Positions 10,022-18,984 of a stretch of DNA of 64,000 nt are shown here, piece by piece. Source of the stretch: Psychrobacter alimentarius (lineage in GTDB: Bacteria > Pseudomonadota > Gammaproteobacteria > Pseudomonadales > Moraxellaceae); the NCBI RefSeq assembly GCF_001606025.1, contig NZ_CP014945.1, positions 1,426,001 to 1,490,000 on the forward strand, written 5' to 3'. A program made the position numbers and the translations under genes. Positions within the stretch are counted from its first letter, which is position 1. The number at the start of each line of letters is the position of its first letter. Below the pieces are notes generated by a model. It saw only the letters and a program-made list of their open reading frames with translations. It did no database searches and was not told the origin of the DNA.

Positions 10022-10121
10022 CTTGTAATCCTTATATGCTAAACATGCGATGCTGAAGTATTTGCGAGAATCACGATATTTAGTACTGTTTATCCTTAAC
10101 AGTGTTTGATAAAACCGATGG

Positions 10122-10988
10122 TTATTTAGATAGAAGTAATAAGAATGCTGATTTTTCATCGGTTGGCATGTCTGTCAGCGGTACACGTACAGAGCCCACA
10201 TCCACGCTACCTTTTAAGCAGCCTGCTTTGGCTTTTTGATTATAATTGCCAGATTCCATAGAATGAATGGCAGGATAAATCTCACTCATGATTTGCTTAG
10301 CTTCGTCCCAATCACCTTGCTGAGTGGCGTTAAATAAGGCGACTTGCTCTTCAGGAAAAACGTTTGCAGCACCTGCAATCCAACTATTGGCTCCCCAAAA
10401 GAAGAAATCTACGGGCTGATCATCACAGCCACAAATCACTTCAAAATTATCAAAATTGGCTTGTAGCATACGTAGTGCATGGCTAAAGTCGCCGCTGCTC
10501 TCTTTTATACCAATGATATTGGGGTGCTTGGCTAAGTGAGACACGGTGTCAAACTCAATACTGACGCCGACACGTGCTGGGAAGTTATACATAATAATTG
10601 GCAGCTCACTGGCATTCGCGACTTTCTCGAAGTGAGCAATAATACCGTCTTGTTCAGGTAAGCTATAAGGAGTAGCAGATAACATCAGTCCGTCGTAACC
10701 TAAGGTTTTGGCCTGTACCGCAAGCTCAATAGAGTGGTCAGTCGATAGACTATTAATGCCAGCGATAAGGGTCACTTTATCTTTTGCTGCATTGGCAATG
10801 GTGATTAAGACCAGCTCGCGCTCTGCAGCTGAAAACGTATAGTATTCACCCGTGGTGCCGCATGCGACGATGCCAGTAACTCCTTTCTCAATGAAGGTTT
10901 CAACCAGTTTAGTAAGTGTTGTTGTATCTACGTTGCCACTGCTATCAAATGGGGTGACGATTGGGACCAAAATGCCATTTATGTTCAT
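10122..10988 (-). CDS. DapA-family lyase, probable 1-pyrroline-4-hydroxy-2-carboxylate deaminase
   Basis: 288-residue class I aldolase-fold protein of the dihydrodipicolinate synthase/N-acetylneuraminate lyase family. Conserved features are GTTGEYYTFSAAER (about 45-58), the tyrosine in MYNFPARVGV (about 130-140) and the Schiff-base lysine in IIGIKESSGDFSH (about 158-170). Context assigns it to deamination and dehydration of 1-pyrroline-4-hydroxy-2-carboxylate to 2-oxoglutarate semialdehyde, ammonia being released. Housekeeping DapA is usually placed elsewhere and would not sit in this operon. The annotated start (ATG 10988, AAGGAT 8 bp upstream) is preferred to an in-frame extension to 11060 because it gives the standard N-terminus NGILVPIVTPF. 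Confidence 0.88.
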   Translation of the reverse strand: MNINGILVPIVTPFDSSGNVDTTTLTKLVETFIEKGVTGIVACGTTGEYYTFSAAERELVLITIANAAKDKVTLIAGINSLSTDHSIELAVQAKTLGYDGLMLSATPYSLPEQDGIIAHFEKVANASELPIIMYNFPARVGVSIEFDTVSHLAKHPNIIGIKESSGDFSHALRMLQANFDNFEVICGCDDQPVDFFFWGANSWIAGAANVFPEEQVALFNATQQGDWDEAKQIMSEIYPAIHSMESGNYNQKAKAGCLKGSVDVGSVRVPLTDMPTDEKSAFLLLLSK

Positions 10989-11094
10989 GAGACTATCCTT
11001 ATTGCAGTTTATTGAATGATGATTTAATAATGAATCGATTAATTTTCTGGGCGCTGCCATGAGTCTGGCTATGACTGTTTTTTTAAATAACTTC

Positions 11095-12351
11095 TTAAAA
11101 TAATTTCCTAAAACGGTTCAGTTGATACGGCTTTGGGTCGATAGAATGAGTTTCATTAAAATAGTAACTGGCAATCATTCGCGCGCTGACGACTGCTTGC
11201 GTTAGACCTAGATGCTGATGACCAAAGTTTAAAAATACCTGATCAACCTTATCAATGATTGGTAAAGAGTCAGCCGTTGAAGGACGAAAACCCATCCATG
11301 ACATACTATCGCTGGCATCTAACGTCTTTTTGAGCATGGGCTGCGCTTGTTGTAGCAGCATTTGCGCCCGCTTCATATTGGCAGGCGTCTCTAACCCTGC
11401 GTACTCTACCGTACCTGCCAAACGCAGGCCTGCTTGCATCGGCGTCATGATAAAACGTCTATCCATACTCGATACGGGAATCAGTAAGCGTTTATTTTCG
11501 TGCGGTAGCATGAGGTGATAACCGCGTTCGGTATCTAATGGTACGTTGACGCCTGTTAGTTGTTTGGCAAGAGACTTTGAGTGAGCCCCTGCTGCTAATA
11601 GGATTTTTTTGGCAATCATATCGCCTTGACTGGTGGTTAAGTGGATACCGATGTCACTGACAGAGGCATCAAGCACGCAGCAGTGTTCAAGAACTTCACC
11701 ACCCAGCTGTCTAAAGGTATAAGTCAGTTGCTTAATAACGGCGGTCAAATCGGTAATATGACCTGTATCAGGAAAAAACAATGCAGCCAATTGATTGTCT
11801 TGCAAGGCAGGCTCACGCTCTTGCAATGCGTTTTTAGTCAATAACTCATTAACTACGCCAATATCGTTTAGGCGCTGACTGTGTTTGGTTAACATCTCTA
11901 TGCTGTTCGGATTTTCTACAGTCAATAATGAGCCATTGGCCTGTACCCATTCATGAAGTTGCCACTGCGTTGCAAAGTCCTGCCACGCTTGTAGACTATT
12001 TTTATTTAAGCTTAATAAGGCTTGATGAATACACTCAAAGGGCTCAGGACGCATATTCAGTAGGAGTTTTATGGCCCAAGGCATCAGCCGTGGTAGATAA
12101 CGCCAATCTAAGCGAAGCGGTCCTGTCGGATTCAATAACATGGCTGGAATATGACGAAGCATACTGGCATCAGCAATAGGGAAGACTTGCTCAGTGGCAA
12201 TGTGTCCAGCGTTACCGATAGATGCGCCTTGACCAATCTCGTTGGCTTCAAGCAGCGCCACTTTTACCCCTCGGGCTTGCAGCGTTACTGCTGTGGTAAG
12301 TCCGATGATTCCGCCACCAATAATATGCAAGTCGAACTGTGAGGTAGTCAT
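11095..12351 (-). CDS. FAD-dependent D-amino acid dehydrogenase (probable D-hydroxyproline dehydrogenase)
   Basis: 418-residue DadA/DAO-fold flavoprotein. The N-terminal FAD-binding motif is HIIGGGIIGLTTAVTL (residues 9-24), followed by a glutamate at the end of beta-2 (LLEANEIGQGAS). The C-terminal WMGFRPSTADSLPIID is typical of DadA-like enzymes. It would oxidise cis-4-hydroxy-D-proline, the epimerase product, to 1-pyrroline-4-hydroxy-2-carboxylate, passing electrons to the respiratory chain. It is a single-subunit type, unlike the heteromeric Pseudomonas enzyme. Position between the epimerase and the deaminase supports the substrate; D-alanine or another D-amino acid is the alternative by family alone. 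Confidence 0.87.
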   Translation of the reverse strand: MTTSQFDLHIIGGGIIGLTTAVTLQARGVKVALLEANEIGQGASIGNAGHIATEQVFPIADASMLRHIPAMLLNPTGPLRLDWRYLPRLMPWAIKLLLNMRPEPFECIHQALLSLNKNSLQAWQDFATQWQLHEWVQANGSLLTVENPNSIEMLTKHSQRLNDIGVVNELLTKNALQEREPALQDNQLAALFFPDTGHITDLTAVIKQLTYTFRQLGGEVLEHCCVLDASVSDIGIHLTTSQGDMIAKKILLAAGAHSKSLAKQLTGVNVPLDTERGYHLMLPHENKRLLIPVSSMDRRFIMTPMQAGLRLAGTVEYAGLETPANMKRAQMLLQQAQPMLKKTLDASDSMSWMGFRPSTADSLPIIDKVDQVFLNFGHQHLGLTQAVVSARMIASYYFNETHSIDPKPYQLNRFRKLF

Positions 12352-12450
12352 AAATTTCTCTATGTTGCTTAAATCAACATGTCTTAGATAGTTATTTACT
12401 TACTTAGATACTATTTGCTTAGATGCTGTACTTAGATTTTGATATGCCTG

Positions 12451-13455
12451 TTAAGAGGGAATGCCCCATTTAAAAGGATCGTCTGCTTGAACAATTAAAG
12501 TGGTTTCAGCACAGACATACGCATGACCGCAGATGGTCGGGAGAACAGTGTTTGTAGGATAAACATTGTTGTTAGCGTCTGAGCCGTTAATCTGCTCAGA
12601 GGCGTAACGATAACTGCCTGTAAATATACTGCCAACCACACCTTGCTGTTGCCACAATTGTTCAGGTGCTAAATGGTTATCAGCGGCAAGGCAAGCAAGT
12701 TTGGCACTAGTGCCAGTACCGCAAGGTGAGCGGTCATAAGCTGCGCCAGGACACAATACAAAGTTTTTGCTGTTGATGTCGGCATCCGTGCTGTCTGCAA
12801 ACAATTCTATATGGTCGATTTCGCTGCCATTTTTGCCTGTGATGTTAGCGGCAGTTAAGGCACGCTTTATTTGGATACAGATATCAGTCAGTTTTTTGAC
12901 ATTGTCTGCTTGAATGTCTTGCCCATGATCACTCACTAAAAAGAACCAATTGCCGCCCCACGCAATGTCACCATGAATAGTACCTAGATCAGGGACTTTT
13001 AGAGCAATGTGCTTTTTATAGCGATAAGAAGGCACGTTTTGAATACTACAACTGCCATCATTATGTAAGGTTGCTTGTATCAAGCCGACTGAAGTTTCAA
13101 GCCAATGTGTGCCTGTCGATATCTTTTTTTGAAATGCAAGCGATGCGATTACACCAATGGTGCCATGTCCACACATCCCCAAATAACCTGTATTATTAAA
13201 AAAAATCACACCCGCTATGGCTTTAGGGTCAGTGGCAGGTAATAGGAGGGCACCAACCAGAACGTCATTCCCACGCGGTTCTAAAATGATGCTTTGGCGC
13301 AAATGATCAAAGTTTTGTTTGAAGTAGTGAAGCTTGTCTTGAACAGTATCGCCGAGGAGCGTAGGGAATCCAGCATAGACCATCCGAGTAGGTTCACCGC
13401 CCGTATGCGAGTCAATAATTTTGAAATTAAATAGAGAAGAGTTCATAACTGACAT
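12451..13455 (-). CDS. 4-hydroxyproline 2-epimerase (proline racemase family)
   Basis: 334-residue cytoplasmic PLP-independent racemase. Both active-site cysteines are present: MCGHGTIGV (about 95-103) and [11 protein letters not shown] (about 240-250). The Cys/Cys pair marks racemases/epimerases and separates them from trans-3-hydroxyproline dehydratases, which carry Thr at the second site. The N-terminal [12 protein letters not shown] is the family signature. It converts trans-4-hydroxy-L-proline to cis-4-hydroxy-D-proline, the entry step. It is the first gene of the operon, facing the divergent AraC gene. ATG codons at 13455 and 13446 both have acceptable Shine-Dalgarno sequences; a TTG at 13461 is unlikely. 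Confidence 0.92.
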   Translation of the reverse strand: MSVMNSSLFNFKIIDSHTGGEPTRMVYAGFPTLLGDTVQDKLHYFKQNFDHLRQSIILEPRGNDVLVGALLLPATDPKAIAGVIFFNNTGYLGMCGHGTIGVIASLAFQKKISTGTHWLETSVGLIQATLHNDGSCSIQNVPSYRYKKHIALKVPDLGTIHGDIAWGGNWFFLVSDHGQDIQADNVKKLTDICIQIKRALTAANITGKNGSEIDHIELFADSTDADINSKNFVLCPGAAYDRSPCGTGTSAKLACLAADNHLAPEQLWQQQGVVGSIFTGSYRYASEQINGSDANNNVYPTNTVLPTICGHAYVCAETTLIVQADDPFKWGIPS

Positions 13456-13731
13456 CCTCAATCATCCTTGAAAGTCGATATTCTACTGTTATATAACGTA
13501 TTGTGCCCTGTGATGTACTTAACCTTATCGCTCATACACTATCAGCGAGGTCTTTTTATAGATTGAACTTTTTTGATGAGTGCGTCTTGCTGTTTTTCGA
13601 TGAAAAAATGCGCATTACTGCATAGTAGGTCGGTGTACACTAGAAGATATGTAATAAAACAATGAAGAGAAAAAGGCAGCGTTTAGTTGGGTAGGGTCAA
13701 TGTAAAGGCGATGCGATAAGGAGGACATAAA

Positions 13732-14544
13732 GTGATGGATATATTAGAACAGACAGCGATAACTACGTTGACAATATCGTTGCGTCAACGCATGACCTCC
13801 TATCATCCAGAGAGTCGAGAGGCATTTGTTGGCAATGTCTCACTATTAATACCCTTGATTGATACGCTAAAGAACGTGGTTTTTTTTGTGAAGGATGAGC
13901 AGGCACGGTATCAGCTGGCAAATAAAACCCTACTAAAACGTTGTAAGTTGAATCAGCATAAAGACATAGTGGGATTTACTACTGAGCAAGTTTTTTCACA
14001 TCCACAAAGTAAAGATTATATTTTACAAGACATGAAAGTCTTGAGAGAAGGGCGATCAATTATTGATAATTTGGAACTGCATAGTTATGCTTCAGGTCAA
14101 TTAGGATGGTGTATTACCAACAAACTTCCAATCTATGATAGTAAGCAACAGATTGTAGCCATGGTCGGTATTTCTGTAGATATTGATGAAGATAACGAAC
14201 GCATTTTGCGTAAACATGCACGCTTGGCTGAAGTAGCGCATTTTGTACGCCATAACCTTGACCAGAAAATTAATATAATAGAATTGGCAGAGCTGGCACA
14301 TTTGAGCCTATCGCAGTTAGAGCGTACTTTCAAAGCAGTATTAAATATGTCGCCTTTACAGTTTGTTCAAAAGCTACGATTGGAGTATGCCGTAAAACTG
14401 CTGGCTCAGCCTGAGATGTCAGTCACACAAATCTCATTAAATTGCGGCTATAGCGATCATAGTGCCTTTAGTCGTCAGTTTAAACAATTTACAGGATTGT
14501 CACCCAGTCAGTTCCGCCAAATACATTTATCGATAAAGAAATAG
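13732..14544 (+). CDS. PAS-AraC transcriptional regulator of the hydroxyproline operon
   Basis: 270-residue regulator. Residues about 37-150 resemble a PAS sensor domain (KNVVFFVKDEQARYQLANKTLLKRC, ending MVGISVDI). Residues about 165-268 form an AraC/XylS DNA-binding domain with two helix-turn-helix motifs and the signature ISLNCGYSDHSAFSRQFKQFTGLSPSQFR. It is transcribed divergently from the hydroxyproline operon across a 276-bp gap, so activation of that operon in response to hydroxyproline is the natural inference. A PAS rather than cupin-type effector domain is less usual for sugar or amino acid AraC regulators. AAGGAGG lies 7 bp before the GTG at 13732 and 10 bp before the ATG at 13735; either start is possible. 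Confidence 0.87.
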   Translation: MMDILEQTAITTLTISLRQRMTSYHPESREAFVGNVSLLIPLIDTLKNVVFFVKDEQARYQLANKTLLKRCKLNQHKDIVGFTTEQVFSHPQSKDYILQDMKVLREGRSIIDNLELHSYASGQLGWCITNKLPIYDSKQQIVAMVGISVDIDEDNERILRKHARLAEVAHFVRHNLDQKINIIELAELAHLSLSQLERTFKAVLNMSPLQFVQKLRLEYAVKLLAQPEMSVTQISLNCGYSDHSAFSRQFKQFTGLSPSQFRQIHLSIKK

Positions 14545-14546
14545 AG

Positions 14547-14599
14547 CATGTCCTCAGTCAAAACAATAGCCATTTAAATGGACTAAAAATGAGGACATG
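14547..14599. terminator. Nested hairpin between convergent genes, probable bidirectional terminator
   Basis: The arms CATGTCCTCA (14547-14556) and TGAGGACATG (14590-14599) are a perfect 10-bp inverted repeat. Inside the loop is a second palindrome, CCATTTAAATGG (14570-14581). It starts 3 bp after the AraC stop and ends 25 bp before the ggt stop. There is no strong T tract, so factor-independent termination is not certain. Confidence 0.5.
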
Positions 14600-14623
14600 A
14601 TCTAGTATTATTAAAAACCCTAA

Positions 14624-16576
14624 TCAATAACCAACCACGGCTGCATCAACAATACGCGGATCAGAAGATCCATATACGCCATCTGGCGTAATCATGATTG
14701 ACTGTGTTGAACCCATGGTAGCCTGTGGACTAACGGTATGTCCCATAGATTCCAATTTGTTGATGGTGTCTACGTTTAGCGCTTTTTCGATACGAATTTC
14801 ATCTGGTAACCATTGGTCATGAATACGCGGCGCGTGAGTGGCTTCAGCGATATTCATATCATGATCAAGTACATTCGAGATAACTTGAGTAACGGTTGTA
14901 ATGATACGGCTACCACCTGGACTGCCTGTGACGATATAAGGCTTGCTGTCTTTGAATACTAGTGTCGGACTCATCGAGGATAGGGGGCGCTTATTGGCTT
15001 CAACGGCATTTGCTTCACCGCCCAATAATCCATAACCATTCGGCACACCTGGCTTAGCAGAAAAATCATCCATTTCATTGTTGAGTAAAATACCTGTACC
15101 CTCAGCGACCAGACCAGTGCCGTAAGAAAAGTTTAGTGTATAAGTATTGGCGATCGCATTACCGTCTTTATCCACGATAGAGAAATGCGTGGTTTGATCA
15201 CTCTCGTATGGAAGTGGATTGTTGGCTTTGATCGTGGACGCTGGGGTGGCTTTGTTTGGATCAATCAAACCGCGTAACTTATCGGCATAAGCTTGTGAGG
15301 TCAAACCGCTGTCAGGCACATCAATAAAGTCAGAATCTCCTAAGTACTCAGCGCGGTCTGCATATGCTAACTGCATGGCCTCAGCCATTAAGTGAATAGT
15401 TTGGGCACTGTTTTGTCCGTAGTCTTTTAGTGGATAGCCTTCTAAGATGTTTAAGATTTGAATGATATGAATACCGCCTGAAGAGGGCGGCGGCATAGAA
15501 ACAATCTCATAGCCACGGTAGTCGCCTTTGACGGGCACGCGAGCGATGGCTTCATAGTTGGCCAAATCCTGTAAGCTCATCCGACCACCTGCATCAGTGA
15601 CAGCTTTGACCAATTTACTAGCGGTTTCGCCTTTATAAAACCCATCTGCCCCTTGAGCCGCGATCAGTTTTAGTGAGCGGGCAAGCTCGGGTTGTTTTAA
15701 GCGCTCACCAGGTTGATAAGCGCTGCCGTCAGGTTTAAAAAATATTTTTTTGGTACTCGGCCATTTTTGTAAGCGATCGCTTAAGGCTTCTAGTGATTCG
15801 GACAGTCCAGCTGTGACTTCGATACCATTCTCTGCCAGTGCAATGGCAGGAGCCATGACCTGTTCACGGCTCATTGTGCCATGATCTTCTAATGCTTTGA
15901 GCAATCCTGCGACTGTACCTGGTACACCAACGGCTAGACCATGATAACGTGATAAATCGCTAACGGCGTTGCCAGCGCTATCAAGATACATATCACGTGT
16001 GGCACTGCTTGGTGCTTTTTCACGATAATCGAGCGCCACGGTTTTGCCTTGCTTTGCGTCATAAATCATCATAAAACCGCCACCGCCAATGTTGCCTGCG
16101 CGCGGTAAAGTAACGGCAAGGGCGAAACCAACTGCGACCCCAGCATCAACGGCATTGCCGCCATCCTTTAGAATTTGAAGACCGATATCAGAAGCAAGCG
16201 CTTCTTGAGTAGCAACCATGCCGTTTTTGGCCCAAACTGGATGATGAATGGCATCGGCAGAGTAAATGGCTTGATCGGTTTTGGCAGTTTTAGTCGTCGG
16301 TTTAAGGCTATTGGTTTTTGCGCGGGTGATTCGCTGGTTTTCAGTTAAGACAGTTGGTGCGTTGGTCATGATCGGTAGATTGATCGCACTGGTATTGAGT
16401 GAAGAATCACTCATCGCGTTATTATTTACTGAGTTGGTGGTCTCTAGTGCATGAGCAGAGACAGACAGTAATAAAGCACTACTGATAAGTAAGGCAGATT
16501 TTTTTAATGAGGGTTTATGATGAGTCTTATTTTGTTTATTCGTATGCTGAGTAGGACCAGATGATAGCAGCGCCAT
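14624..16576 (-). CDS. ggt: Gamma-glutamyltranspeptidase precursor
   Basis: 650-residue periplasmic N-terminal-nucleophile hydrolase that transfers or hydrolyses the gamma-glutamyl group of glutathione. A signal peptide is visible (KKSALLISSALLLSVSAHA, about residues 25-43), followed by a Ser/Thr/Asn-rich linker to about 110. The large subunit begins at HPVWAKNGMVATQEALASDIG. The autoprocessing and catalytic threonine is the first Thr of QTTHFSIVDKDGN (about residue 460), and the PLSSMSPT and GSPGGSRIITTV substrate loops follow. The length is somewhat above the usual 580 because of the N-terminal linker. AAGGAA lies 8 bp before the start. It stands alone between convergent and divergent neighbours. 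Confidence 0.95.
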   Translation of the reverse strand: MALLSSGPTQHTNKQNKTHHKPSLKKSALLISSALLLSVSAHALETTNSVNNNAMSDSSLNTSAINLPIMTNAPTVLTENQRITRAKTNSLKPTTKTAKTDQAIYSADAIHHPVWAKNGMVATQEALASDIGLQILKDGGNAVDAGVAVGFALAVTLPRAGNIGGGGFMMIYDAKQGKTVALDYREKAPSSATRDMYLDSAGNAVSDLSRYHGLAVGVPGTVAGLLKALEDHGTMSREQVMAPAIALAENGIEVTAGLSESLEALSDRLQKWPSTKKIFFKPDGSAYQPGERLKQPELARSLKLIAAQGADGFYKGETASKLVKAVTDAGGRMSLQDLANYEAIARVPVKGDYRGYEIVSMPPPSSGGIHIIQILNILEGYPLKDYGQNSAQTIHLMAEAMQLAYADRAEYLGDSDFIDVPDSGLTSQAYADKLRGLIDPNKATPASTIKANNPLPYESDQTTHFSIVDKDGNAIANTYTLNFSYGTGLVAEGTGILLNNEMDDFSAKPGVPNGYGLLGGEANAVEANKRPLSSMSPTLVFKDSKPYIVTGSPGGSRIITTVTQVISNVLDHDMNIAEATHAPRIHDQWLPDEIRIEKALNVDTINKLESMGHTVSPQATMGSTQSIMITPDGVYGSSDPRIVDAAVVGY

Positions 16577-16906
16577 TGCAAATTCCTTTTTACGTGATTA
16601 AAAATTGGGGTTGTAAGTTTTATGAAACAATTGGGACACATGAATAGTAACGAAAATATTGAGTAGTAGAAAGTTGTTTATTAGGTTTTACTTTTAGCCA
16701 TGACTGTTCATAGTCATAACATGCCTGATGTTTACATAATTACTATCATCGTTAGCTCGATGTTTTTATTAAGGATAATTCAAAAAAATATAAAAATTTC
16801 CTTAAAGGTTAAATACTAATATTACTTAAGTGTAACTTTTTGTGCTATAAATATGCACAATAGTAGGCATTTATTATTGGCTGTTTATCTGACTAAAGGG
16901 GCGTCT
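16577..16906. other. Divergent promoter region ggt / lipoprotein pair
   Basis: 330 bp of AT-rich sequence between divergent genes. It must hold both promoters. An extended -10-like element for the plus strand is listed separately; no convincing ggt promoter was found. Confidence 0.5.
16844..16851 (+). promoter_or_regulatory. Candidate extended -10 promoter element for the lipoprotein pair
   Basis: TGCTATAAA has the TGN-TATAAT form of an extended -10 element. Initiation a few bases downstream would fall after an ATG at 16853, which supports translation from the ATG at 16907 instead. Just upstream is an imperfect palindrome TTACTTAAGTGTAA (16823-16836). Confidence 0.35.
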
Positions 16907-18940
16907 ATGTCATCCACTTACCAAAAAAATCCCAATCGGCAGCATTGCTCTAAAATAGCATTGCATCATTCTTCTACCCATAATGAAAGCAGCCATAGCC
17001 ATAAACCTTATAAACTGGTCTCTATTGCGCGCTGTGCACTACTGCTCGGTAGTACGTCGCTGATACTGGCAGGTTGTCAATCCAATTTGAGCGACTTATC
17101 GTCTACTGCTGTATCAAATAAAATGATAGATTTTAATATCGCTGATACCGCACAAAACCAAGCGCAGGGTCGCGCACTCAATGCCAGTTTGAACGCTGAC
17201 TCTGAGCACTATGAACAGTTATTCAATCAAGACAAATACCCCAATACCGAAAATCAAGCCAAAGCGCACTTATTGACGGCTATTCGTCAGCATTTAACCT
17301 CAGAACATGTCGCTGTTGCGCAGGCCAATTATCAAGCCGTACCCTTTATCCATCCAGACAGCATTGATGCAGGCTCTAGCAGTTTATTGAAGACGATCAT
17401 AGAGACGTACGTGTATCAATCTGGTGTAGAAAGTGATTATAGTGAGAATAGCTATGATGAAAATGATTACGATGAAGGCAGCTATGACTACACTGATGCC
17501 GACACTGCTGACGAAGTCGTTATCGATGAAGAAAATGTATCGAATGCGATGCCTGAGGATAGTTCTGAAGAATATGAAGCAGCAGAAAGCGCCGCAATAG
17601 CTAGGGTATTAGAAGAGGCGGGCGAAAATGATGAGTCAACGTACAGCGGTGATGACGACAGCTACAATGACAACTATGATAATGAAGAAGACAGTGGTAC
17701 TGATTATGAGCGAGGTGGTAGGTTTTCAGGCTTAAAGGCAAAGAACCTTCTACAAAACTATGAAGCCATGCAAATGGCAAAGCAACAGCCGAAGACAATG
17801 AGTGAAGAGCCCGCATCATCCACAGGGCTGATTGGTAATATCTTTACTATGTTCCATCGTACACCAGAGCAGATAGCGGCCTCCAATGCCTATCAATATA
17901 AACATTTAACATTCAATAGTGTCAGTCATTATCAACCTCAAAAAAGACAACTACAGAGTGTCTATAGTTATGATTATTTGACACCAACTATTGGCTCATC
18001 AATACAAATACCGCTGGCGTTTGATTTTAATAACAGCAAGATAAAGATTGATCCATCGGCCATTATGCCTATTGTGGCGATTGTCAATCCTGAAAACACC
18101 CCATTACCCAATCAGATGGTTTCACATACGGTGAGCTTTGGTTTGCCTGAAAGTATCACATCACAATTACCACCAGCGGTACTCTATGATGCGGCAATTT
18201 CTGCCATACAAAACAGTATGGCGGAGCTTGCGCCCGAGCACTTTAGTGCGGTAGACATTGGTCAAGATCGGTTTGCTAAAGAAGTCGGCGCCAGCCGTGC
18301 GGTAAAAGTCTATTTTGGCAGCCAGCAAAGCGGTGAGATGATTGGTAAAGTACTCAAATACATGACCCAGTCACTTCAGCAGTATGTCGATACTCATCCA
18401 GAAAAATACCCTGACGGTGCGCCGCTAAAAGCTGCGCTTGATAAAGCGGCATTGTATAACAAAGGCTATCAGAGTGCCGATGTGGGAGCGCTACTACAGC
18501 TTATTGAAGCCATTGGCCCTATTACATTTAACCAGATAAATTATTATTATTTGGACAGCTCAGATCGTCTGCTTGCCAAACAACAGCGTATGAACATTGG
18601 TGGCGATTTATTAGGTTCGACGACCACTGTATTAAACCAAGTACGCTACGATAAAGCCAGTTTTGATAAGCATGCACTAACGCCTTTGTTGGCTGAGTCT
18701 TTTGGGGCCAATGCAAAACCTGCCATTGATGGTAACGCATGGATGACCGCCCAACGTCAACAAGAAGATAGGCTACAAGCGGCACGTTACGCTCGCTATG
18801 ATTATAGTGATAACCGTGCAGATGATGAATATCCGCGTGACTACGAGAATAGTGAAGACAGCTATAACGACGATAGTAATGAGGATTACAGCATTACTCA
18901 GACTGACGATGAGACTGACAACAACATAAAGGCTTGGTAG
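16907..18940 (+). CDS. Large acidic lipoprotein, function unknown
   Basis: 677-residue predicted lipoprotein. After a long N-region comes a hydrophobic stretch ending in the lipobox SLILAGC (about residues 48-57), so the mature protein is probably membrane-anchored outside the cytoplasm. Residues about 175-275 and the last about 50 are strongly acidic and rich in Tyr, Asp, Glu, Ser and Asn, with repeated SYDEND-like units, and are likely disordered. The middle (about 320-630) looks folded. The ATG at 16907 has AAGGGG 6 bp upstream and is preferred to 16853. The next gene encodes a second lipoprotein of similar style 44 bp downstream. I recognise no domain; an envelope or surface role is only inference. 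Confidence 0.75.
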   Translation: MSSTYQKNPNRQHCSKIALHHSSTHNESSHSHKPYKLVSIARCALLLGSTSLILAGCQSNLSDLSSTAVSNKMIDFNIADTAQNQAQGRALNASLNADSEHYEQLFNQDKYPNTENQAKAHLLTAIRQHLTSEHVAVAQANYQAVPFIHPDSIDAGSSSLLKTIIETYVYQSGVESDYSENSYDENDYDEGSYDYTDADTADEVVIDEENVSNAMPEDSSEEYEAAESAAIARVLEEAGENDESTYSGDDDSYNDNYDNEEDSGTDYERGGRFSGLKAKNLLQNYEAMQMAKQQPKTMSEEPASSTGLIGNIFTMFHRTPEQIAASNAYQYKHLTFNSVSHYQPQKRQLQSVYSYDYLTPTIGSSIQIPLAFDFNNSKIKIDPSAIMPIVAIVNPENTPLPNQMVSHTVSFGLPESITSQLPPAVLYDAAISAIQNSMAELAPEHFSAVDIGQDRFAKEVGASRAVKVYFGSQQSGEMIGKVLKYMTQSLQQYVDTHPEKYPDGAPLKAALDKAALYNKGYQSADVGALLQLIEAIGPITFNQINYYYLDSSDRLLAKQQRMNIGGDLLGSTTTVLNQVRYDKASFDKHALTPLLAESFGANAKPAIDGNAWMTAQRQQEDRLQAARYARYDYSDNRADDEYPRDYENSEDSYNDDSNEDYSITQTDDETDNNIKAW

Positions 18941-18984
18941 CACTGTCTTGTCACGTTTAAGCGAATATTTATTAAGGATAAAAT

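Noticed and set aside
10022..10159. Longer N-terminus of the aldehyde dehydrogenase
   Set aside because: The extension overlaps the deaminase 3-prime end and is not dehydrogenase-like; the ATG at 10021 has a proper ribosome site.
14547..14599. Insertion-sequence remnant with terminal inverted repeats
   Set aside because: The arms are only 33 bp apart with no transposase, and the location between convergent stops fits a terminator better.
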